Below are positions 37,961-47,098 of a stretch of 52,450 nucleotides of DNA, in pieces. Below the pieces are notes generated by a model. That model was not told the origin of the DNA and did no database searches. It was given only the letters and a program-made list of their open reading frames with translations. Source of the DNA: UBA7236 sp964638865 (lineage in GTDB: Bacteria > Bacteroidota > Bacteroidia > Chitinophagales > BACL12); the NCBI GenBank assembly GCA_964638865.1, contig CAZXBG010000004.1:1-52450 (forward strand), read 5' to 3'. The translations under genes were made by a program, and so were the position numbers. How positions within the stretch are numbered: the first letter of the stretch is position 1; every line of letters begins with the position of its first letter.

Positions 37961-39238
37961 ATGATCAAGTTGCTTCAAACCTCCGTAATACTTTGTTTAT
38001 CAGGCTTTTTGGAAGCTCAGAATTTTGAATACGAGGTAAACTTAAAATCCGTTACCTTTTCAGGAGATGACATGTATACAATTCGACAGGACGACAATAC
38101 AGGTTATATCGACGATTTCGTTCATTGGGAAGATGATGGAACCATCAATCCATCTGCTTTTACAAGCGGAAGTAACTTAAAAGCGCAAGCTTCCATTCAG
38201 TTTGTTTGTGCCAATATGCCGGATGAAATTTTTGTTCGCGGTACCGGACCCGAAGGAATAGATTTTCCCGCCGTTTCGGCTGCCATCGCGGGTGATATCA
38301 TCAGTTACCCCGCAACAAATGCTGACCAGTCTTTTGAAGATGATAAAGTGAGATATTTTGAAAATTTTTCCATCCTGTGGGAATGGTCAATTGATAATAT
38401 TAATTTTTACAGCGCCGGAACAAGCATGAGTCCTATTTATGTTACCTGGAAACAGGCAAAACCGGAAAGTGCTTTTTCAGGATATAAATATTACCTCACA
38501 CTTTTTGATCTTGCTTGCCGAAATGCAGACGGTGCTTCAACAGAAGATGTATTTATAGATTTGATATGGCAAGATTTTACCGATCACAGTGTTTTTCGGG
38601 CAGATGGTGTGCCTATGCAATATTATAAAGATATTTTTTCGCCAAATGTTACCCTTCCAAATTTGATAAAATATGCAGATGGCGAATGTTATACATGGGC
38701 TCAGTTGTTTCTTGCATGTCTTAAAATTCACGGGTTTTCTGAGCCAAATAATTATATGAACATCACAGCAGATTATTCCTCAACCGGGTGCGGAAGTATT
38801 TCTCGGTTTTTAGTCAAAACATGGAATTTCGGAACACCATCCTATGATTGTACCGACATGCCTTATGTAAATGTTTATTCGCCTGATTATTATGATGCTG
38901 ATACAGCATATATTTATGACTATGCAGAAGTAACAGATGAAATTGGTGTGATGGGACAAACAGAAATTAATCCGGCTTCAAGTTTCGGAAATCATCAGAT
39001 CGCAATTGTAAATGGAAAATATTATGATGGAAGTTATGGCGTATTGTATGAAACTTTTGATGATATTAAATACGGCGGATTAAGTGGATGGAGCAGAAGC
39101 GAAACAAGTGATGAAATTGGAATTGGTATAGATGTAAACGGTGATGGCGACTTAGATGCCTCTCCTGATTTTACAATTTTACGGGCTACTCCCGATCTTG
39201 AAATGGCAGATTTTGATTCTAATATTGAAACCTGGTAA
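37961..39238 (+). CDS. Secreted protein with transglutaminase-like catalytic motifs
   Basis: This 425-aa protein is counted from the ATG at 37961, where a signal peptide begins (MIKLLQTSVILCLSGFLEAQ); the upstream in-frame extension from 37868 is unlikely. The middle holds DGECYTWAQLFLACLKIHGF with Cys243. Later come FGNHQIAIV with His345 and YYDGSYG with Asp356. A Cys in a G-x-C-x-x-W helix start, then a His and an Asp on following strands, is the order of the transglutaminase-like (papain-like) fold. It may be a protease, amidase or cross-linking enzyme, or an inactive binding relative. The stop overlaps the next ATG by 1 nt, making it the first gene of a three-gene operon. Confidence 0.72.
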   Translation: MIKLLQTSVILCLSGFLEAQNFEYEVNLKSVTFSGDDMYTIRQDDNTGYIDDFVHWEDDGTINPSAFTSGSNLKAQASIQFVCANMPDEIFVRGTGPEGIDFPAVSAAIAGDIISYPATNADQSFEDDKVRYFENFSILWEWSIDNINFYSAGTSMSPIYVTWKQAKPESAFSGYKYYLTLFDLACRNADGASTEDVFIDLIWQDFTDHSVFRADGVPMQYYKDIFSPNVTLPNLIKYADGECYTWAQLFLACLKIHGFSEPNNYMNITADYSSTGCGSISRFLVKTWNFGTPSYDCTDMPYVNVYSPDYYDADTAYIYDYAEVTDEIGVMGQTEINPASSFGNHQIAIVNGKYYDGSYGVLYETFDDIKYGGLSGWSRSETSDEIGIGIDVNGDGDLDASPDFTILRATPDLEMADFDSNIETW

Positions 39239-40041
39239 TGAAAAATTGTATTGTAATAATTTTATGGTTTTCATTTGCTTTTACTTTGAAGGCACAGGGT
39301 AAATTTGAACGAAAAATAATTATTGAGGATAGTACTTTTTATGCAGTTGAAATAATTGGTCAAACCGGAGTGTTGTGGACGGGAAATATCAACGAACCAA
39401 TGGATAGCGCCGCGCATTTTGCTTTGCCTGCGGGGACAAAAAGACGAAGTATTCATTTTCTTCCGTTTGCCTGGGATATGCGCAACGACACGATATACGC
39501 GGTTAATTTCACAGAGTATGCACAAAATGAAAGATTGTCGTCCTTTAAATCAATACCCATTAATAAACTGGATAAATTCAGCGGACAAAACAATACAAAA
39601 CAACTTATGCAGGCAGCTTTCGAAAATGGAAAAATAGAAAATTGGCCACTTGTGAATATGCTTAAAAAATATAAATATATAGATGATCTTTTTTTTGATT
39701 TTGTGGTTACCGATTCATCCATTATTCAATTTATTGCCGTTAATAATGAGTTAACAATTTTTACCTGGAAAAATGAAATGTGGGGAAAATCTGAAATTTT
39801 TCCATTTGAAACAAGTGGTTTTTTTACTGCATACGCGGCCGATAATTATCAATATTTAATGAATGCTGAAGGGGCGAAATTTGTTTACAAGGACAAATTA
39901 TTAATTTTGTCCTCAGTCACTTTTCCGCTTGAACAAAAAATATTAATTGAGAACAGAGATGAAAACACAATTAAATTTATTGATTACCATGCATTTGAAA
40001 TTACAGATCGATCAATAAAACAAATTTTGGAACAGCTTTAA
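39238..40041 (+). CDS. Exported protein of unknown function
   Basis: This 267-aa protein has a signal peptide (MKNCIVIILWFSFAFTLKAQG). The rest is a mix of beta-strand-like segments (KIIIEDSTFYAVEIIG, IQFIAVNNELTIFTW) with no recognisable motif. The first codon overlaps the stop of the transglutaminase-like gene, and the next gene starts 22 nt after its end. It is therefore probably co-translated and works with the first gene, perhaps as a partner or inhibitor; this is context only. Confidence 0.7.
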   Translation: MKNCIVIILWFSFAFTLKAQGKFERKIIIEDSTFYAVEIIGQTGVLWTGNINEPMDSAAHFALPAGTKRRSIHFLPFAWDMRNDTIYAVNFTEYAQNERLSSFKSIPINKLDKFSGQNNTKQLMQAAFENGKIENWPLVNMLKKYKYIDDLFFDFVVTDSSIIQFIAVNNELTIFTWKNEMWGKSEIFPFETSGFFTAYAADNYQYLMNAEGAKFVYKDKLLILSSVTFPLEQKILIENRDENTIKFIDYHAFEITDRSIKQILEQL

Positions 40042-40063
40042 TTTTATGACTAACAATAACATT

Positions 40064-40636
40064 ATGAAAAAATTAATTTTTATTTTTATTATTTGTTTTT
40101 CTTCGCAACATGTTTTTGCAGATGACGTAACAGCGTTTGTTGAAAATGCAGACTTTGGAATAAATAATGGCGCTATCACACTTACTCTAAGTGCGGGAAT
40201 TGCCCCTTATACTTTTACCTGGACCGGACCGACAGGATTTATTTCCACCGAACAAAATATAACAGATCTTTTAGCTGGAGAATACTGTGTAACAGTAACC
40301 GATAATTTATGTGGTGTTGCAACTTTATGTGTTACTGTGGAAGAAGGTGTTCAAAATTCATTGGAAACATTTTCTGCTTCAACAGTTGCTATATTTCCAA
40401 ACCCTTTCGATGCTGGATTTACAATTTCCTTCCTTTTATCAGCGCCGGGGGATCTTAATTTCACATTAATGGATATGCATGGAAAAACAATTGATTCAAA
40501 ACAAAAAACCTTACCTGCCGGGGAAAACCATATTAGTTTTGATGTGATAAATCCAATTGCTTCAGGAGATTACCTATTAACTATTACAGATAGGCAATTT
40601 AACACATTTACACATCAAATTTTGCATTTGAAATAA
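40064..40636 (+). CDS. Small T9SS cargo protein with a SprB-type repeat
   Basis: This 190-aa protein starts at the ATG at 40064 (MKKLIFIFIICFSSQ), which is better than the ATG at 40046 because the signal peptide begins there. One SprB-type repeat follows: NNGAITLTL, then IAPYTFTWTGPTG, then LLAGEYCVTVTDNLCG. The last ~80 residues form a T9SS sorting domain (IFPNPFDAGFTISF through SGDYLLTITD). SprB repeats form the stalk of gliding adhesins, but one repeat alone cannot be an adhesin of that size. It is the third gene of the operon, and could deliver the partner activity to the cell surface. Confidence 0.8.
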   Translation: MKKLIFIFIICFSSQHVFADDVTAFVENADFGINNGAITLTLSAGIAPYTFTWTGPTGFISTEQNITDLLAGEYCVTVTDNLCGVATLCVTVEEGVQNSLETFSASTVAIFPNPFDAGFTISFLLSAPGDLNFTLMDMHGKTIDSKQKTLPAGENHISFDVINPIASGDYLLTITDRQFNTFTHQILHLK

Positions 40637-40702
40637 TGCATGAAGGAGGTGTAAACCAACATTAGTGGGTAATTTGTAATATAATTTGTAATTTTCTCTT
40701 TA

Positions 40703-40710
40703 TATTTTTG
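40703..40710 (+). promoter_or_regulatory. Promoter -7 element of the beta-helix gene, leaderless-type
   Basis: TATTTTTG is an exact TAnnTTTG match, 7 nt before the GTG start at 40718, the same spacing as at gatB. The -33 position has no exact TTTG at 19-21 nt. Confidence 0.5.
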
Positions 40711-40717
40711 CCATATT

Positions 40718-43700
40718 GTGATTAGGCTGCTCTACTATATCATTTTTTCAGTGCTCGTACTTTGCTCCTATACAGCAATTGCGCAGCCTGCAGTGCTGGG
40801 TACTCAGGCACAAAATGGCTCTTATTCTACCTATAATCTGGTTGATCTTGGTATTTTCAGGCAGGTAAGATTTCAAGCTGCTTCAGGAGCATTATCTGGA
40901 ACCAGAAATTGGGAATTTTGTGAAGGAACTGCTGCTTTGCCTGATTACGATCCTGCATGGCGGCCGTATTCTTGTTGTCTCACATTAGCCTCCTATAATC
41001 AAACTATACAGCCGGTTCCCGGAACTGCGTCAGCACTATTCAATCTTAGTTTCGGGGGAAATTCCGGATTTTTACCTGCAATTACTGCAAACAATTATTA
41101 TACTTTTAATTGCACAGAAAACAGCACTCCAGGCGTACCACTAGATGAATATATGGGTGTTTTAGAAACCCCCTATAATCCTGTGGCCATTACCTCAGTA
41201 GTTCAATCTCCCGGAATTGGAGCTGTATATCCCGAAAATTCTGTTTACGTTACTGTTACCTTGAGTGGTACACTCAGCGCTTCTGAATATGTGTATTTAA
41301 GATATTCCACTACAGTTAACTTTGCCAGTTCCACATTTTTAAGCGTTCCTATAACGGGAACTACCGGAACAATAGAAATTCCGTGCCAGGTGGCTGGAAC
41401 AATTATTTATTATTACGCATATACAAGTAATAAAACATTTGCAACAATCACTACTGAAGTTGGAACTTATGGGCAGGTTGTTCATGATATGAATACACTA
41501 AGCATCAATAATAACGGCGGACCAAATTATATTTATACCGTTTTGCCCTCTGTTGGGTTTTGTGGAAATTATTATGTTCCGTCTTTATGTTATCCAACCA
41601 TTGCATCATTTGTTACCGCATTAAATGCCGGTACTGTGAGTTGTGCAGTAATATGTAATGTAGCTGCAGGACATACAGAAACTGCACCTGTCGGGGGAAT
41701 TAATTTAACGCAAACAGGGACTGCTGCAAATACAATTACTTTTATTAAAAATGGTGCGGGAGCAAATCCGATCATTTATGCGCAGACAGGAACGGTTAAT
41801 TTCACCTCCGGGATTCCTATAGCGGATGGAATATTTTCTTTAAATGGAAGTGATTATATAATAATCGACGCAATTGATCTTACAGATAATAATGTAGCTG
41901 CTCCTACTACCATGGAATATGGTTATGCATTATTTAAAATTTCAGGTACGAATGGATGTAATAATAATGTGATCAGGAATTGTAAAATCACACTGAAAAA
42001 TAATAATTATAATTCTGCTTCTCCTACAAATTATGAATTTGGATCTGTTGGTATTATAGGAAGAAATGCAACACGAACTGCCGTTTCTACGCTGTTGGTC
42101 GTTACTTCCGCTGCAGGAAGAAATGATAATAATTCTATATATTCTAACAACATACAAAATGCATTTAACGGAATTGTATTTGCCGGTTATAATGATCTGG
42201 TATCTCCTTATACCTATTACGATCAGAATAATAGTATCGGATTAACTGGATTAGGTAATACCATTTTAAATTATGGAAATATTTCTGCTATTTCTTCACG
42301 ATCTGTGGGAATTTTTAGTACCTATAATAATAATTTAACAATAACACAAAATGTTATCGATAATACGGGAGCAGGTACGGGGCACGGATTTACTTTATAT
42401 GGTATTTTTATTTCGAGTTCAATAACAGTTGCAAATTATCTTCTGACGTTCGCGGTAATAAATAATTCCATCACTTTACTGGAAGGTGCTAACACTAATA
42501 ATGTAACTGGTATCAGGATCGGAAATTCCGGCATAGGTGCCACAAGTATAAACATTTCTAATAACACCATACAGAATTGCACATATATTGCGGGTGCATC
42601 GGGAGCATTTTTTGGAATTGATCACGAATTTGATGCAACTACGCTTAATATTTCAAATAATATTATTAGCAATAATACATTGAACACCTCAACTGTCAAT
42701 CCAATTTATTTAATTTATGATAATACAAATTCTACAAATGTAACCGTAAGCGGAAACGTTATGTTAAATAATCATAAAACAATTAATGCATCAGGCGCTT
42801 TGTATGGCTATGTAAATAATACCGGAGGAAGTGCTGTTGGAAGTAATATAACAATTAGTGGAAATGTAGTAGACGATCTCACAGTTTCTTCTTTGGGAAA
42901 TGGATATATCGGAGGAATATTCTGCAACTTCGCAAATATTAATGCAGTAAAAACAATTACCAATAACAGTGTATCAAATATTACCGCGGGGTCAGGTACT
43001 ACAAACTGGACTTGCGGCATCATGGTAAACAGAATGCCTGCAGGATCTTCTGTGACGGGAAATACCGTAAGTAATATTTCGGCCACAACTAATGCCATAG
43101 GAATTAATTGTGCATCAAATGCTTCCTCTTCTACTTCATTCAATCAATCATTTACTATTGATAATAATGACGTTAACGGAATTTCTTCTACCGGTAATAG
43201 TGCGCGAGTGTCCGGTATAAATATTTATGCACTTACGAATGTAAGCTGCAATTTTAATGATATTGATAATATTACTGCTTCCGGTACTAGTCCGCCTGAA
43301 TTACGCGGGTTGAGTTTGGGAGGAGGAGCTGTAGGAAATACCATTAATATCGGCAATAATAATATTTCTAATGTGCATCATACAAATGTTGCAGGAATCA
43401 CCAATCCTGTAGGTATGTATTTATTTCCGAATTCACCCATCATGAATATTTTTAATAATCATATTTATGAAGTGTCAGGTGATGCCACTGATTTTGTAAT
43501 TGGCATTTATGGAACTTCCGGAACTACCACTTATAATATCTACAATAATTTTATCCAGCGGTTATACGCACCAAATAGCACCAACAACACTGCCGTAAAT
43601 GGTATTTATGTTGCTGCCGGGGGAAATACCTATAATGTATATTACAATACCATTGCACTGGGGGAAAATGCTTTAATTTCCGGTGGAAGCGGTTTTGGCG

Positions 43701-44878
43701 TTTCTGGATTTTATCACGGAGCAGGTTTATTAAATTTGAGAAATAATATTATTTATGTAAATGCAAATCCCGGTGGAGTAGGAGTTGCATCCTGCGTTCG
43801 TAAACCTACGCCTGGTGTTGCCGGCACGCCGCCTGCAACAACAAGTATTTCTGCAGCTTCTAATAATAATTTTTATTATCTGAATACCGGCCTAAATAAT
43901 TATATATATGTGGAGGGATTAACTACATCTACCATTAAAAACGGTTATGCCTATAGCGGTGCAACTACGAGTTTGGTGAATAATTTGAATAATGACCCAT
44001 GTTTTAATATTCTAACCGCAGGTGATATAACTTCTTATAAATATTTTATGTCGCTTGGTGGCGGTGGAACCCGAGAATTAAATAGTTTTTACGATATTCC
44101 GAATTTTGCAGGTGGTGCAATTTTACCGGATAATTTAAAGATATTGGTAGGATCAACAGATTATGCAGAAAGTCACGCGGTTAATATTGCAACACCATTA
44201 ATCACCACCGATTATGAAGGAACAATAAGGGAAGGAAATCCAGGTTATACCGGCACCGGAAGTGCTCCGGATATCGGTGCCGATGAAGGGGAATTTGTTT
44301 TGGCACCACCTGAATGTCTGCTGCTGCCAATCGAATTGCTCAGTTTCACCGGTTGGTTTAATGGTGCAGAAAATGAATTGCACTGGACAACAGCAACCGA
44401 AATAAATTCCAATTTTTTTGAAGTGCAAAAAAGCACGGATGGAATTAATTTTGATATCATCGGCAACGTGGATGCGGCAGGATATTCCACAACTGAATTA
44501 AATTATATTTTTTATGATGACAACCCAATTCCGGGAATTAATTATTATAAATTAAGAATGGTGGATTTGGACGGAGAATATGAATATAGTAATACCATTG
44601 CTATTCGTGTTGACACTGACGCAGATCCCGAATTCGTAATTTTTCCAAATCCCGTGGAGCATATTTTAAATTTTTCAATAATTGCTGCTATCGATTACAA
44701 AATCAATATCGAAATAACCGATGTACTTGGAAGAAAATTACTAATTCATGAATTTACCTTGCATTCAGGACAAAACACCTTCACACTTCCAATTGATAAA
44801 TTTGCTTCGGCAACTTACTTTATTTATTATTTTGATCAGAATGGATCGAAACAAGTACAGCAATTTGTCAAATATTAA
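40718..44878 (+). CDS. Large secreted parallel beta-helix protein with T9SS sorting domain
   Basis: This 1386-aa protein has a GTG start and a signal peptide (MIRLLYYIIFSVLVLCSYTAIAQ). About residues 330-1080 are rich in short Asn-containing turns (NNNIQN, NNIISNN, GNNNISN), typical of a right-handed parallel beta-helix as in pectate lyase-like and adhesin proteins. A beta-sandwich region from about 1208 (LPIELLSFTGWF) is the usual domain before T9SS tails. The last ~80 residues are the sorting domain (FPNPVEHILNF through ATYFIYYF). Polysaccharide binding or cleavage is possible, but no catalytic set is visible by eye. Confidence 0.88.
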   Translation: MIRLLYYIIFSVLVLCSYTAIAQPAVLGTQAQNGSYSTYNLVDLGIFRQVRFQAASGALSGTRNWEFCEGTAALPDYDPAWRPYSCCLTLASYNQTIQPVPGTASALFNLSFGGNSGFLPAITANNYYTFNCTENSTPGVPLDEYMGVLETPYNPVAITSVVQSPGIGAVYPENSVYVTVTLSGTLSASEYVYLRYSTTVNFASSTFLSVPITGTTGTIEIPCQVAGTIIYYYAYTSNKTFATITTEVGTYGQVVHDMNTLSINNNGGPNYIYTVLPSVGFCGNYYVPSLCYPTIASFVTALNAGTVSCAVICNVAAGHTETAPVGGINLTQTGTAANTITFIKNGAGANPIIYAQTGTVNFTSGIPIADGIFSLNGSDYIIIDAIDLTDNNVAAPTTMEYGYALFKISGTNGCNNNVIRNCKITLKNNNYNSASPTNYEFGSVGIIGRNATRTAVSTLLVVTSAAGRNDNNSIYSNNIQNAFNGIVFAGYNDLVSPYTYYDQNNSIGLTGLGNTILNYGNISAISSRSVGIFSTYNNNLTITQNVIDNTGAGTGHGFTLYGIFISSSITVANYLLTFAVINNSITLLEGANTNNVTGIRIGNSGIGATSINISNNTIQNCTYIAGASGAFFGIDHEFDATTLNISNNIISNNTLNTSTVNPIYLIYDNTNSTNVTVSGNVMLNNHKTINASGALYGYVNNTGGSAVGSNITISGNVVDDLTVSSLGNGYIGGIFCNFANINAVKTITNNSVSNITAGSGTTNWTCGIMVNRMPAGSSVTGNTVSNISATTNAIGINCASNASSSTSFNQSFTIDNNDVNGISSTGNSARVSGINIYALTNVSCNFNDIDNITASGTSPPELRGLSLGGGAVGNTINIGNNNISNVHHTNVAGITNPVGMYLFPNSPIMNIFNNHIYEVSGDATDFVIGIYGTSGTTTYNIYNNFIQRLYAPNSTNNTAVNGIYVAAGGNTYNVYYNTIALGENALISGGSGFGVSGFYHGAGLLNLRNNIIYVNANPGGVGVASCVRKPTPGVAGTPPATTSISAASNNNFYYLNTGLNNYIYVEGLTTSTIKNGYAYSGATTSLVNNLNNDPCFNILTAGDITSYKYFMSLGGGGTRELNSFYDIPNFAGGAILPDNLKILVGSTDYAESHAVNIATPLITTDYEGTIREGNPGYTGTGSAPDIGADEGEFVLAPPECLLLPIELLSFTGWFNGAENELHWTTATEINSNFFEVQKSTDGINFDIIGNVDAAGYSTTELNYIFYDDNPIPGINYYKLRMVDLDGEYEYSNTIAIRVDTDADPEFVIFPNPVEHILNFSIIAAIDYKINIEITDVLGRKLLIHEFTLHSGQNTFTLPIDKFASATYFIYYFDQNGSKQVQQFVKY

Positions 44879-44917
44879 ATGAAGAAAACGAATTTCTCTG
44901 CTTAACGAATTTCCCTA

Positions 44918-45262
44918 CAGAGTTATCGAAAAAACTCTGCGGGAGGGAACGGTGTGTAGATGGTGCAACAGCATCCTTCGAAGCCACAGAGTTCCTTCGG
45001 TAACTCTATGGGGAAATCTAGAGTGATGGAGCAAAATTATGCTCCGATAACATAGAGTTCCCTCAGTAATCTTAGTGGGAAAAATAAAAGTTCCCCACTA
45101 AAACTCAACGCGAACAAAAACGAATTTTCCGATAGCGTTAGGGTGAGTTGGGCGATTAACGTAAAATAAAACAAAAGGACAATTATTATAAAACTTAATA
45201 TTCTTAGTGGCTCTGTGGGGAAATGTCGTGTTATGATGCAAGATTATACTCCGCTGCCACAA
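44918..45262. repeat. Degenerate ~58-bp tandem repeat array with short palindromes
   Basis: At least three related units begin CTCTnnGGGn. They run 44935-44995, 45005-45062, and 45211-45262. Each contains a GAT-G-GCA...ATTAT-CTCC-like core and ends near a CACAGAGTTCC-like motif. Small inverted repeats sit in the array (44918-44939, 44988-45007, 45028-45045). No ORF is present. The flanking parts of 44879-45420 show no gene. Confidence 0.6.
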
Positions 45263-45420
45263 GCGTAAAAAATAACCTCCATCTAAAATCTAAAAAATGG
45301 TCAATTTGAACACCCTCAATTTCGTAAATTCATCACTCCCTGCTCATTTCCACAATAAAAAATCTACTATTATAAATTGGAAACATGACTTAAATCATAT
45401 TTATACAATTAGCTAAACAC

Positions 45421-45428
45421 TAATTTTG
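45421..45428 (+). promoter_or_regulatory. Promoter -7 element of the cytochrome operon
   Basis: TAATTTTG is an exact TAnnTTTG match. Transcription from it would start near 45434, just before the palindrome at 45443. Confidence 0.5.
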
Positions 45429-45442
45429 AAAAATGGTATTGT

Positions 45443-45470
45443 TATTTCATTTCTAATAATAAATGAAATA
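45443..45470. repeat. Perfect 10-bp inverted repeat in the cytochrome operon leader
   Basis: TATTTCATTT (45443-45452) and AAATGAAATA (45461-45470) flank an 8-nt spacer. It lies about 9 nt after the inferred start point and ends 14 nt before the ATG at 45485. This suits an operator or translation-control hairpin. No match to the FNR box is seen. Confidence 0.55.
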
Positions 45471-45484
45471 TAATCCCTCCATAA

Positions 45485-46057
45485 ATGAAACAATCAATTT
45501 TTTCAAAATATGTGATCCCTTTTTTTCAATGGTATGCATTGATGATATTGATAGCGATCGCAATTGATTATTTTTTGCATAAGATGCACATTGTGAATCT
45601 TGGGTTATTTTTCGGATATGCAGGTACTATAATTATTATTTTATCATTTATTTATTCATTGCGTAAAAGAAAAATAATTTCAAGTGGCTCGCCGAAACAA
45701 TTGTTGCATTTACATGAATATATGGCTTGGGCGGGATCAATTATGGTATTAGTACATGCTGGTATTCACTTTAATGCTATACTGCCATGGTTGGCAATTC
45801 TCATGATGTTAATTGCAGTAGCAAGCGGACTGGTCGGTAAATTTTTATTAAAACGCGCCATAGAAAATTTGAAGGAAAAAAAGGCAGAATTGATTAATAG
45901 CGGAATTGATAAAACAGAGGCGGAAAAGAAATTGTTTTTCGACAGTATCAGCGTCGACCTCATGAAGAAATGGAGAGTGGTGCATTTACCAATTACTGTT
46001 TTGTTGGGTGTGTTGGTATTAATTCATTTGATCACAATTATAATGTTCAGCTCATGA
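45485..46057 (+). CDS. Membrane b-type cytochrome, ferric-reductase-like heme core
   Basis: This 190-aa protein has about five membrane helices (11-28, 42-58, 78-95, 100-122, 165-188). Two helices carry histidines in the H-x13-H pattern: His77 and His91, then His167 and His181. This pattern binds two b haems, one near each face of the membrane, in the ferric-reductase/NOX-type four-helix core. No flavin or NADPH domain is attached, so electrons probably come from quinone or another partner. The downstream gene for a decaheme cytochrome c overlaps its stop codon (ATGA), a strong sign of a shared complex. Confidence 0.75.
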   Translation: MKQSIFSKYVIPFFQWYALMILIAIAIDYFLHKMHIVNLGLFFGYAGTIIIILSFIYSLRKRKIISSGSPKQLLHLHEYMAWAGSIMVLVHAGIHFNAILPWLAILMMLIAVASGLVGKFLLKRAIENLKEKKAELINSGIDKTEAEKKLFFDSISVDLMKKWRVVHLPITVLLGVLVLIHLITIIMFSS

Positions 46058-46989
46058 ATAGAATTATCGTGATTGCATTTACCATTTTAATAGTGGTACT
46101 TATATATAAGTTTCCACATCCTATGATTAATCCGGGTGAACTATTAGAAGGCCACCAGAAACTCAATAATGAATGCCGCTCTTGTCATGAGCCATTTTGG
46201 GGAATTGATGATAAAAAATGTATTAGTTGTCATACTTTAGCGGATATTGGCAAAGATTCTACTTTAGCGGATTCATTGGAAGAAACTGTTTTATTCCACC
46301 AAGCATTAAAAAATGTGAATTGTATTTCCTGTCATGCCGATCATCATGGAAAAATCCCAAGAGAAGCGATTAGTATTTTTAAGCATGACCTATTAAATGC
46401 CGCTTCGATAAAAAATTGTAATAGTTGTCATTCAGCGCCTTCCGACGATCTGCATCCCGTCCTTTCAAAAGATTGTAATTCATGTCATTCAACAACTGAT
46501 TGGGAAAAAGCAATAGCATTTGACCATGCATTGATAATAGCTGATAAAAAAGAAAACTGTAATACCTGTCATACAGCTCCAACCGACAAATTACATGCTA
46601 CATTAACGGAAAGTAAATGTGGTACTTGTCATACTTCCTCCTCATGGACTCCGGTAACCTTTGATCATGATAAATACTTTATCCTCGATCGCCACCATAA
46701 TGTGGAATGTAACACTTGCCATACAAATAACGATTTTATTACTTACACCTGTTATGGTTGCCATGAACACACCTCTTCTAAAATGATAAGTGAACACAGA
46801 GAAGACGGCATTTATAATATTTCAGCGTGTGCTTCCTGTCACAAAAGTGGTGATGAGGATGATGCAAGGAGGTCTCCATCAAATCAAACTAAATTGAATA
46901 AAAAAGATACCGAAGATGTAAAAGGTTATATCGAATCAGAAGAAAAGAACAGAAAACGCAATGGGGAGAAAGATGACGATGATGACTGA
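46054..46989 (+). CDS. Membrane-anchored decaheme c-type cytochrome
   Basis: This is a 311-aa protein. The ATG at 46054 is preferred because an N-terminal hydrophobic anchor begins there (MNRIIVIAFTILIVVLIYK), whereas the longer in-frame reading has no signal. Ten CXXCH haem-binding motifs are present (CRSCH, CISCH twice, CNSCH twice, CNTCH twice, CGTCH, CYGCH, CASCH). Extra conserved His residues between them can act as distal ligands. The C-terminal tail is charged and ends in a run of Asp (KDDDDD). Multihaem chains of this kind carry electrons along the periplasm. With the b-type cytochrome partner it would pass electrons across the inner membrane to a periplasmic or outer acceptor. Confidence 0.88.
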   Translation: MNRIIVIAFTILIVVLIYKFPHPMINPGELLEGHQKLNNECRSCHEPFWGIDDKKCISCHTLADIGKDSTLADSLEETVLFHQALKNVNCISCHADHHGKIPREAISIFKHDLLNAASIKNCNSCHSAPSDDLHPVLSKDCNSCHSTTDWEKAIAFDHALIIADKKENCNTCHTAPTDKLHATLTESKCGTCHTSSSWTPVTFDHDKYFILDRHHNVECNTCHTNNDFITYTCYGCHEHTSSKMISEHREDGIYNISACASCHKSGDEDDARRSPSNQTKLNKKDTEDVKGYIESEEKNRKRNGEKDDDDD

Positions 46990-47098
46990 ATTGCAAAACT
47001 GACTCGAAAATTTACTTAGGTAGACAGTAAATTAAAGTAAATATTGAAACTCTTGGAGATTGTTATAATAACAAAACCACAGCTCTGTAAAATGGTAA

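Noticed and set aside
47060..47074. Short palindrome TTGTTATAATAACAA
   Set aside because: Fifteen bases of A/T-rich palindrome in a 109-bp convergent gap are expected by chance, and no T run or partner element supports a terminator or operator.
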